This document shows positions 21,780-32,349 of a DNA stretch of 64,000 bases, piece after piece; position 1 is the stretch's first letter; every line of letters starts with the position of its first letter. Below the pieces are notes generated by a model. The model was given only the letters and a program-made list of their open reading frames with translations. It ran no database searches and was not told the origin of the DNA. The DNA is taken from NCBI GenBank assembly GCA_002914845.1, contig JXTC01000465.1:82415-146414 (forward strand), given 5' to 3'. The translations under genes were made by a program, and so were the position numbers. The DNA comes from Trema orientale (Eukaryota; Streptophyta; Magnoliopsida; Rosales; Cannabaceae).

Positions 21780-24700
21780 CTAAAGATCCTCTTGGTATAA
21801 AGAGAAATCAGGTTCGTCTGGCTTAAACAACTCGGGCATCTTTAAGCTGGTTGAAGCAGCAGAGCCAGCCACCTGAACTTTCTGGTTAGCCCCTCTTCTC
21901 GTATTTGCAGCAAATTTCGAAGCCAGAATTGTGGCTCCAAGATTCTGGGCATTGCTTGCATTGTCTCCTTTAGGAGTTTCACCGTTATTATTCTCATAAT
22001 TTCTGCCTGATAGCTCGTCAACACAATCACCCTCTTCGCCCGCAATTTGCTTATAGTAAAAGCTTTCCTGCATAGCTAATTCTTTTGCCATCTTTCTCTT
22101 CTTATACCTTCTCCATGCAGCTTGTATGAAGCAAGCACCCCAAGTTCTCCATTGGTGGGAATAGTACCTGAAGGCGTGTTGAAGTCTCTTGCTGTGGAGG
22201 CGCTTGAACTGACTGGAGACAAACTTGAGGTCCTCAGCTCGAAGTGCGAAAGCTTCAACTTCAGTAAGGGCTCGAACTGTCCGAGTGGAAGAAGGCAGGT
22301 TTAAGCTAGAGCTTGGCAATAAGGCCCAAGTAAGTAACTCCTCACCACAGAAATCTCCAGGTCTCAGAGTTATCGAGTTAAAGAACCCGGATCTACCCCC
22401 ATTAGTGGTGGAGCTGTCAACTTGTCCTCTGATGATAAACAACATCTCATTTACTGGATCACCCTCCCGAAAGATATACGTGCCTTGGATACTCAAGGAT
22501 GAGACAAGACGTTCGCATATGGCATCGAGAAGCTGGTCATCCATTTGTGAGAAGAAAGGGACCTGCGTGATAAAATAACAAGAATATAGAAAACGGATAA
22601 GTGTGGACGCATGACTATAATTGGCTTGACTGTTCGTGGAATGATAAACAATGTAGAAATGTAGAACGTTGAAACAAACATACTCGGCGAACAAGGGCAA
22701 GACATAAATGCCGTTGAATTTCACGGCGGAGGTCCAAAGGTAATGAACGCAGTATTGATTCTTCGTTAACTCCTCGGGTGGCAAGCCACTGGTATTGCAC
22801 AAATCGACGAACACGTTCCTGCAAATCCAGAGGTAACTGGCGATGCCTCATCCATTCCTCAGTATCTCTTCTTTTTACCCTCCATTCTTCAAGTCTCACC
22901 GTCATGGATTGCAAATAAGTCTTAAACAATTTGAAAAGAAAACTCAAACTTAGAACCAGTAATTGCAATTGCAATAGTACCATTTCATAGAATATGAATG
23001 CAATTTTTCAATCTCATCACAACTGCCATACCGAATTCTTATGCAATATTTGGACATAAAACAACAAAAGGAAAATGTGATTATGCACAAGGATATCTGT
23101 TCAAATGCTCTCCCTCTAAGACCTACATTAGTAGAAGAGTTCTATAAGCCGTGAGCAGAGGAAGTAGTTGCTCTACAATACCTGCATGTTTCCAATCAAA
23201 TGTGAAAACAGAATTAAACCGATAATGCATATGAGAATGCAAAAGGTTGTCTCGCCAAGAAATCGGCTTGTCTCCAAATTCTGCCCATATGAACTACAAA
23301 AGAGAACGACATCTTAACATTAGCCTTTAGAGGAAATATTCAAAGCATATTCATCAACTAGAAAAACAACCAACTGTTCTGATTCACATTGTGACTTTGA
23401 ACACCAAGAGCAACTTGGTAAAGCCATTTTCAGTTCCTAGTTATAACTTCTGAGGTTCCCAAAGTACTTCCAAGTTAAGTTACAAAGAAAGCTTCTAACT
23501 TTTTTGCTTAGTTCTTTTCACCCCAGGGGTGCAATCAAATAGTTGTGACGTGTAGACTACTGCATCAACTTAACTACAAAAGTTAGCACTCGGATAATAA
23601 TATCTTACAGAACACAGATTCAAGTCGTACCTTAAGTTTCTCAAACCCCACCAAAGACAATACAAGTACTTCTCAAGAAAACTTGAAGAGGCAACATCAT
23701 TGATAAAAGCATCCTCAAACATTCCAAACTTGAAGCCAATGTCGCCGCTTTTAGCATCGCATTTATTCGTAACATGGGTGACGTTCAGCCAATGCTTCCG
23801 ATCAGATTGTTGTAGACCATTACAATCCAGAAAAGTAGGGAGGCAAGAGACGACTTTTGAGGCATTCTCTTTAGTACACTCCATTTGCCAACAGGAGAAC
23901 TGCCTTCCTATAGATAACAAATACCATGAAGCTCCTAACACCTGAAAGAACAACAAATTAATGGTTTATAAAAATTTAGTCTCAGCAATAAAGCCACTTT
24001 TAGTGATTTCTAGTCCCGTAAAAGGAATGAGTGGAAAGGAAATAGACATAATAAAGAAAAAATGAGCGATGAAGGCTATGATTCCCTTTCATATGTATTT
24101 GATTGGTATATAAATACATGAAATAGGAAGTCTTTTCCTTTCCTCGTATCTTTCCTCTCCGATATGAATTAGTAAACATGCTAAGTGTTTATTTACACGA
24201 TGAACAAAAACACAATCTTTGATTCATAATAGCACCCCAGCTTCTCACATGACTAGCTAGCATGTAAAGAACGAGATTATAAGCGGCCCCTGCCCAAGCA
24301 GTCTTGGTGACAACCCCAGTAGTCTTGATGATACGCTGATTCAGAGGGAACATAAGGAACAGTCTAGGAATGTATTGAACGAGAACAAAAAGAGCCAGAG
24401 TGTTGTTGGCATGATCCGCTCTCGAGTTTCGAGTCGCCGGAATCACTAACCAGATAACTATCTGCAAAAAATCACTCCGAAACAGACGGATTATAAGAGC
24501 TCAAAACAAAATTAGGCTGCCCTTTTAGGCCGAAAAGCTCGATGGAATTTGACTTGAACAAAAACACAAACAGATGAAAGACGTAAGAATGGGAGATTGG
24601 GGCATGCCTGCGGTAACGGAAGCGTGGCGGCGAGATCGATAAGGAAATCGGATTTCAGATAGCGCACGGCGATCTCTCTGGCGTCCATGACGAGGTCGCC

Positions 24701-25066
24701 GCGGCCGAAAACTCTAGAGCTGGGAGCGACGAAGGCGGTGCGGAACTTCATGATCATGTGGAGAACGAAGAAGAGGTCGGTGACGGAGCGGAAGAAGGTG
24801 ATGATGATTCCCAGATCGACGTCCGTGGACAAGCAGGCGGGGCCCCCGACGTAGGGGAGGAAGAGGTAGAGAGGGTCTATGAAGAGGGCAACGAGGCAGG
24901 TGAAGAGGAAGAGGTGGTTCCAATGGGCTACGATTTCGCTGTCCGGGGCGAGGATTCGGTACTGCCATAGGATGTGGTGGGGGTGCTCGTCCGCGGCGGT
25001 TGGTTTGCCGAGGTGGCGGCGGAAGTGGCGGAACTTGGAGGCCGGCGTGGAGATTATTCTATTCAT
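21780..25066 (-). CDS. CNGC18: Cyclic nucleotide-gated ion channel, CNGC18 type
   Basis: Six exons join in frame to 704 residues: 24608-25066, 24249-24461, 23631-23941, 23182-23293, 22684-22920, 21780-22562. The first intron uses a GC donor (CAG|GCATGC); the rest are GT-AG. Seen: six-helix channel core (FLFTCLVALFIDPLYLFLP onward), a selectivity filter SSYGQN at about 328-333, a C-linker (VRLEEWRVKRRDTEEWMRHR), a cyclic-nucleotide-binding domain with GDFCGEELLTWALLP, and a calmodulin-binding IQ motif (ACFIQAAWRRYKKRK, about 585-605). Length and sequence match Arabidopsis CNGC18 (At5g14870, 706 residues) closely from memory, including the tail LGATILASKFAANTRRG and FKPDEPDFS. Established: CNGC18 is the pollen-tube tip calcium channel required for polar growth. 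An in-frame TAA upstream supports this ATG. A 4-codon upstream ORF overlaps the start. Confidence 0.94.
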
Positions 25067-25073
25067 CTTCCAT
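25059..25073 (-). promoter_or_regulatory. Upstream ORF overlapping the CNGC18 start codon
   Basis: An ATG 7 bases 5' of the chosen start sits in a strong context (GCCATGG) and opens a 4-codon ORF (Met-Glu-Asp-Glu-stop) whose stop overlaps codons 2-3 of CNGC18 in another frame. The main ATG has an A at -3 but no G at +4. If the transcript includes this ATG, ribosomes would have to leak past it or reinitiate, lowering output. This is an inference from sequence. Confidence 0.5.
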
Positions 25074-25556
25074 GGCGGAGTCCGGGGTTATCGGATTCCG
25101 CGGCTTCAGAAAAAGAGGATTGGGGGAAGCTATGGAAGATCAAGGAAGAGAAGGAGATGAAGAAAAAGAAGAAGAAGAAGTTGGTTTTGGGGGATGAAAC
25201 AGAGTTACAGACAGAGAGAGAGAGAGAGAGAGAGGCGAAAATGGGAAGTGAAAGGGTTAGTTATTTTGACCGTTGAGATTTTCGCGGGAAATTGAAGAAA
25301 GCGCGTGGACGTCGGACTATTACTTGGCAAGTCAATTTGAAAGCTGTTTTGGTTTCATTGCTAAGAATTTTAAATTTCTTTTCTTTTCTTTTCTTTCCTA
25401 CACATTTATTTTACTCTTTTCTAATTAAAAATAAAATAAAAGATTAAATGTCGAGTATTTAAATTGGTTTATTAGGACACTAAATTGAGATGATTTTCTT
25501 ACTTATTATATTTTATTTTCTTTTTGATGAGTTAAAAGTCTATCACAATGATGTTA

Positions 25557-25976
25557 GAGCATCTCAAATATAATGTGAAATCCATATCAATAATATTATA
25601 ATTTAACTCTTTCACTTCTAGTGCCAAATATTGCATTTGTTACCCTTGGTGCTAAATTTGGCATCGATGATAGCATCTGCCAAAAATTTTGGCATTGATT
25701 AACTCCGACTAAGTACACAAATGATATTGAAAATTTGAAAGTTTCACTATCAATACTCATCATTTACTAGAAATGCAATTTTCAATGTTGAATCAATACA
25801 CTTTTTAAAATTGAATCAATCACTAAATTATGTTACTAATTATTGAATAATAATAAACTAAAAAATATTATTTAGTAGCATTATGCATTAGAGTAAAAAT
25901 AAATAACGTACAAAATTTAACATTTTGATTTTTTTTTTTTTTTGGGTATCAAATATAACTATCATTGGAGATGGTC
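25557..25976. mobile_element. Harbinger/PIF-like non-autonomous element
   Basis: The left end GAGCATCTCAAATATAATGT and the reverse complement of the right end (GACCATCTCCAATGATAGTT) are inverted repeats of the common plant GAGCATCTCCAATG type. The flanks are TTA on both sides (25554-25556 and 25977-25979), the 3-bp target preference of PIF/Harbinger elements. Length is 420 bp, AT-rich, without coding sequence. Confidence 0.65.
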
Positions 25977-26634
25977 TTATTTTTTGTTAAGAATTTTTTA
26001 TCTTTTATTTATTTATTTTACTAAGTTTTCTGTGGATGTTAGTTTTCTCATTTGATCCTCTTATACCAGATTCATGTTTTATTCATGAATTTTACCCCAA
26101 AAAAAGAAAAATTTAAGATCATTTGGTATAAAGTGTTGTAAGGATGAGAATGGGAGTAAAAGAAAAATTTTGTGTTTGGTACAAAATTTGTATTAATGAA
26201 AAGTTAAACACTTAAATCGTGGTTTTTTCTTTTCACCAAAATAGGGTAATATGGAATTTATCGAAACTATGAGCTTCACATTCATTGCAAGCTAACCCCG
26301 CGCAAGCCCGTCGATATTACTAATGTAAGTTTATTATTATTAATCCGTTAAACTTTACAATTATTTGAAAATTTTAACATTGTTTTAACATAATCTACTG
26401 TTTTGTTATTAAAAAAATATTAATTTTCATTATTGTCATATTGTAAAAGGCTGTTAGCTTTTCATGCCTAACCAAGCACATTAATATAATAAATTTGGGA
26501 TAATAAATTATATTGCTTTGTGCAATCAGTAATCATATTACTCTCTCACCTATTCATTAACTACCAAGCGTTAAGCGTCTTTTCTTGGTTTAAGAATAGG
26601 ACGGTATTAATTCTAATCCAGTTATATATAGACA

Positions 26635-26970
26635 TAACGACATGTGGTCTGTATTTGGTGTTGCTTTTACTCAACAACAAACTACATGTCGTTTGAATTT
26701 CATTCGTCATTTTCACTCGACAGTGAGAAGTTTAATTTGAATGCCGTCTGCTAAACCTATATGAACGACATGTTTTACCAATGTTGTGTAGCTTTTATTT
26801 AATGAAGTCAGATGGCGTTAGCTTTTACCTTATGAAGTCAATGTCGTTTTTGCTTGACAAGGAAATCACGTGTAGTTTTTTTTTTTTTTGATAACATACG
26901 TGTAGTTTATTATAACGAATTATCATTTTAAGTTGCCTCTTTTTCTCGATTGTTCTTTGTTCGGGTTATC
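26635..26970. repeat. TGTCGTTT/ACGACATG-rich tract
   Basis: This segment has several copies of the AACGACA word or its complement (ATAACGACATGTGG, ACATGTCGTTTG, GAACGACATG, AATGTCGTTTTTG) plus repeated TTTACCTTATGAAGTCA-like and ACGTGTAGTTT stretches. It resembles the 17.6-18.4 kb tract but is more diverged and mixed in orientation. Confidence 0.5.
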
Positions 26971-29900
26971 AGAAAGCGACATATGTATATATACACATCT
27001 TTTTCATCCATGATGGTTAGGCTTACGCATTTGAACTAATATTTTAAATTAGATAAATAATAAATAAATAAAATTAATTAGAACACCATTCAGTCTCAAA
27101 ATGGAAAGGTCAATTCTTTTTCAGAAAAAAGAAAATAAAAAATCAAATCGATAGGTTTCTTCATACATATTATTTTTTCCATTCTAGAAACGATAATTTT
27201 ATAAATATAAGCTAAAACAATTCTACTAATATATGTACAGATATGGTATATAATACCAATATGGATATATATATATATATCATAACTATAAAGGGAAACG
27301 AAAATTAAAGTTAAGCCCTTTCAAAAATGAAAAATTAAATAAAAGTCAAAGCAGAAAACATGACAAAACAATTCTCTATTTATATATTTTCATTTGCTAC
27401 GAACAAAACAAAAATAGTCAAAGAAAGCCTTAACACTTATGATGCAAAATATAGTAGTAAATCATTTTTGTTTTCCCTTTTTCTTCTTTGGTCAAATATA
27501 TTCAGGATCAAGCGATGTCTTTATTACAACAAGCTAATTGGTAATCACCATTTCCATTAAAGCATCCTTTTCATAGAATATTTTTGCCGCATGTCATGCT
27601 CTAAGTTTTCTTCTTCACAAGAAACTCTTCATAATATAACTTTTTACTTGTGATTTTTCTTTACTAGAAAAAAGAATTTTAAAACTGAATCTATATAAGA
27701 GTCAAATTCTGTTTCTAATTGTCATTACTTGGTTTTCTTGTAGATAAACATCTCTCTTTCTCTAATTCTCTCTATTTATACATCCATGTATGTGTATATA
27801 TATATATATATATAAGGCATCTAGCTCCCACTCTTTTGATGCCAACAAATGTGGAATCACCTATAATTATGGCATGTTTACTGTCTATGTCAGATGAAGA
27901 TGCATAAACATTCAGTATCAACAAAAGCAACAAAACCCAAAAAAAAAAATAATACAAGTTTTTAATCTATAGTTTCTGAACTAATTAAAAATATATTCAA
28001 AGGATTTTAATATATATTACTTTCTCAAGTCACATTGCCGGCTCCTGTATATATATGACAGTCATCAGCCGGCTGGATACATTATATTATTAGTGGATAT
28101 TGATATGTTACTATAGTACTTCATGTTCCTAAGAACTAATAAATATTTGGGTATAGTTGAATCTCAGACCAGGGGAACATTAATTTTTTGAGCACCTGGG
28201 CACATGTATTTTGTCTCAAGATTTTCATGACATTCATTTATATTAAGTGATTGTTTATGAACGGTTTTCTAGTATTAATTCTGCAGATACCCTTTACATC
28301 ATTCTGATCGAGTAATCACTTTTTAAAATTAACCAAAAAAATATTAATGCCTTATCAATAAAGAAAAATAAAAGAAATAACAATCCCTTGAATTCTTATT
28401 CCAAATCAAGAAAGCATATTCAAGCATTAGATCCCATAAATAAGGCTATCTATGCATAAAAACCAGGTAGAGGAGTAGTGGTGGGTACTATAGTAGGGCT
28501 CTGAGCCTGACTATTCACCAAGTATCTCCTTATTTATTTATTTATTATGCATAATTATTCATCTGGACTTGATGCAGGAACAGAATAAAACCCGGATTCC
28601 ATGGACTCGCTTGATCTTCATGGAGTAGGGAAAAAGACTCAGAACTGTGTACTATATTCCCATTATTATATTCATACCAATCAACTTATCATTATTATAT
28701 GTGGATAATGGCCTGGCCTTTTGCACAAACACAATTGAAGATCCTATAGGAGATTCTTTTTATATAATAATGAATAGCTGTTTTATAGTGAGTATTTGTT
28801 TGACAAAACCCAAAAATGTTATAATCTAATTTTCCATCAAGATGAGTGATAAGGTCATTTAGTGACATACTTTTTTAATTTTTAATTTAATTTTATTTTT
28901 TGTGACCCTTATAAGCTTTGTTATTTCAAGTTACAGAAGCAGTTTAATCACTACTGCTATTCTTCTACCACTTTGGAAAAGTTTCACTGTCTTTACTTTT
29001 TTATGATCTTTTCCCTATTTAAGCTGATTTAAATTGTTCTTTCTTTTCATGGCTCTGCATTTTCCAGATGGTGCAACCAAATTGACTGTGACATGACACA
29101 AGTTTGCTTTGTCACACTAATGCTGCCATATGTGCTTATTAACACCCACAATATTTTTTGAGCTGGAATGGAAAGCGCATAGGGATTTTAGTAAAACGAA
29201 TAATCAATATTTGGTGTTTTCATTTAGTTGTTCTGATATTTGAAATAATTGACTATTCAAGATTGTGGGATCCATCTAGAACTCAGATATTTTAATGCTA
29301 GCTGCCAATAAAGGGGGAAGTAAAAGAAGTGGTAGTGCTATGTACATTTGCCACTAGTGGGAAGCGGTCACCCACCAAAAAAGAAATAATATGACAAATT
29401 TGGGGTTGCATAAAGGCTAAAGCGCCTTGGCTTCTTCTAATATGCAGACACTCGTTTTACTCTCATGTCCACATCCAGTTGATGTGAGTGGCTTCCCTCC
29501 CATCCAGTTTACCTTATCTTCATTTTTAATAAGCAAAAGACTTCGTAAGCAAATCATCTTATACTTATCTAATCTTTGGCTGCTCTTATTTTAGTTTAAT
29601 GTAATTATCAATAGAGTAAGAGGGGTTCAACAGAACCATTCAATTATAGATTAGTAAAACTTGTTGATGTAAACATACATCATTGAAAATGTTAGGGCAT
29701 GGTGTTAACTTGTCATCAATCATCAAAGATGTATAGCTTGGTTCATTTGACTGAATTAGGCCATGAAATGCAATATATAAGATATATGAATTCGTGGGGA
29801 TCTTGGCTTAATACTTTTAAATTTTATAAGCAAGAAGAATAAAAAGTTATTGGGTAAGTGGGGTTCGTGGGGCCATGGAGCTTGGCACGTTTTTCACCAA

Positions 29901-30654
29901 AACTTTTGTTTTTTTTCGAGGGCAATGCTGAAGTTTCTTTAGAGCTGCCCTAATGAATATTTTTTGTTTTCAAGAGTAAAGAGTTGACTGGAACCTGATT
30001 AGTTTAAACTTTACATGAATAGCGTTATACTCTGGCAAGACAATGACTAGCAAGCAGCTTAATCCCCTGTTTCGGGTCTTAGAAAATACTTGGCTAGAAA
30101 CAAGAAAGAAGAGAAAGTAAATTAGTGGTAATAATAAAAGAAAGGCTGCTTGTTGATTGATAAGAGTAGAATTTCTCGAGTAAACTCACTAGAAGAAGAA
30201 TATGATTCTAATATTATATGAGTTTCTGTTGACCAAAATGGTGTAATTTGCTTTGAGAAATTCAAAGTGAGAATTATATTCTTGATGCAAATCTCGTGTT
30301 GTTTTGAAGATTTCTACGCAGCTGAACTACCCAGATTGACTTTGCTTTTTGTACCTATACGCTATATTACTATAAGAGATCTCTACTTACCAACCAGTTC
30401 TAGGTAGGACGGTGAGAGGTTCAAAATTCCTAAGCACTGGTAATAGAATTGTGGTGAAAGAGTAACGATAGATTGTGGTGAAAGAGCAACGAAAGAGACA
30501 TCAATATTTTATACAAAAAATTTACGCTATATGAGGTGACATACATTTTAAATACTTATTTTTTGAGAGTAGAATCGCATCATTTAAAGTTATATAACTA
30601 AAAATGTGTAAGTTTTAGTGTAAGGTTTTGATATCCCAATCTTTACATTTTTTT

Positions 30655-30861
30655 AAATATTTATAAAACTCTATTTTGACACTTTTGATTTTACTAATTA
30701 ATGTGTCAAAATTTTATATACAAAAAAATGACATCAAATCAAATTATTATTTTTTTTGAAATTTTTTTATTATTTTTTGTTTCAATCCAAAAAAAAAAAC
30801 GTAATAATAAAATCTCATGAATTTTTTTTCCCCCTCTAAAAATCCAAGTTCTAAACTGAGC
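30655..30861. repeat. Partial relative of the 6371-6649 element
   Basis: The words ATTTTGACACTTTTGATTTT and ACTAATTAATGTGT, then GTTTCAATCCAAA and CTCTAAAAATCCAAGTTC, occur in the same order as in 6371-6649. The right end (CTAAACTGAGC) matches the TIR loosely, while the left TIR is not recognisable, so this is a degraded or truncated copy. Confidence 0.5.
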
Positions 30862-32349
30862 TTTACTATCTTGACGGTCAAAATACATCAACAATCCAAA
30901 ACAAAGGATTCATATTTATTACTTGGATACATCGTCCTCTTCTGTTATAACCCTTTAAACATTTAAAAAGAATTTCTCAAAAAAAAAAAAAGATTTTAAA
31001 AGAAAAAAAAAAGTCTCTACTCGAAACAGAACAGCCTATGGACTCGTGAGTCGAGGGTGAGTCAAGCTTCATTTTCATTCAACAACACGCGTTTATCTTT
31101 CATTCACTAACCAAACTACGTATATTGATTGTAGAGGAGGTTACAGATAACGACGTATGCGAAATTATTAGCTTTACATAATTTTGGTAAAGCTTTGCTA
31201 AGTTGGTGATATTAGGCTTATTGTCTCCCGTGAGTTTAACAACGACACATACTCATCAAGGTGCCTAATCATAACCTCGTTCGAGCAATAAGTCCACTTC
31301 TAAAATAAATTACTTTCCATTTTTTCTCTATGTATTCAAAAAAAATTTAATGTAAAGCAAGACTATTTCTGATACTTAAAAAGTATTTATCTTCTAAAAA
31401 TATGTGGATGACAATGAAGCTATATAGAATGGAATATATCTATCTCATTTTCTGTTTAAGTGAACACTTCTTTGTACTAAAAATAACATAGACACGGGTT
31501 GAAAACGTAGACTAAATAATAAAGGGAGGCCTATATTAAGTGCAAGTGGGCACTCATAATAAACACCGAAAAAAAAAAGGCAATATTTGAAAATTATGAG
31601 TATTTAGTATTTACAAGGTGTATGAGTTAAAACGGTCACTGTTTTATTTGATCACTTATCAGGTAAAGAAGATTGCCAGTTTCATAATTGTGTCAGATGA
31701 TAGAACAGAGTCAGAAAAAGAAAAAGAAAAAAAAGACAAAAAATAAAGGTTGCGTTCAGAGGTTAGCTTTGGAAGTTAAAAGAATTTCAGTTTGTCAGTG
31801 CATGCTTGTTTATAGAACACTCCATATTTTTCTTCTTCTTCTTCCAGAAAAAAAAGCCAGGTGGAAGTGGTGAAGAAAGATAAGCCCCTTTCAATATACT
31901 CTTACACAGAATCTTTACTCTAAATAAAGCAGCAATAGCAGAAAAAGGATACCATACCATACCATACCAAACCAAAGCCCACCATTATTGATAAACCACC
32001 TTCTTTTTTGCCACTCTCTCTCTCTCTCTCTATCACCTATCAGAATAATCTATTCTTCCAACTCCAACTTCTAAACAGCTCTCTCTGGTTCAAATACTAT
32101 ATCTTGTATTCTTTTTGGTGTTTTCGTGTTAGTTTTTGGTTTGTCCGCATTGGTGGGTCATGAACTACTTTTCTACACATAATAAAAAAACTTAGCTCTT
32201 TAAAAAAATAAAAAAAAATCTCTCTGTGTCAAAGGTGGTTGTTTTTCTCAAGACTTGTTATAACTAAGGGAGGGTGTTTCTTCATCTGGGTCTTCTTCAA
32301 ATTTCATCAAAAATGGTTTTTCCTTGAAAACCAGTCAGCCAAATTAACC

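Larger units (their letters stand above)
25074..32349. other. Divergent intergenic region CNGC18-KUP
   Basis: About 7.3 kb lies between the two divergent start codons. The CNGC18 side carries a GA-rich leader (25213-25234). It also contains a Harbinger-like element, a TGTCGTTT-rich tract, and a partial repeat related to 6371-6649, listed separately. A block at about 26110-26590 has diverged inverted ends and may be another old DNA element. TA runs occur near 27265 and 27797. From 28.1 to 30.6 kb I see neither genes nor repeats. The KUP side ends in a CT-rich leader (32015-32032). Confidence 0.5.

Noticed and set aside
24714..25276. Several overlapping ORFs opposite CNGC18 exon 1
   Set aside because: All overlap the well-supported first exon and its GA-rich leader; their Glu/Arg-rich content comes from the complementary strand.
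28033..28075. GCCGGCT...AGCCGGC hairpin as a possible microRNA precursor
   Set aside because: The paired arms are only about 7 plus 4 bases, too short for a plant microRNA, and no known mature sequence was recognised.
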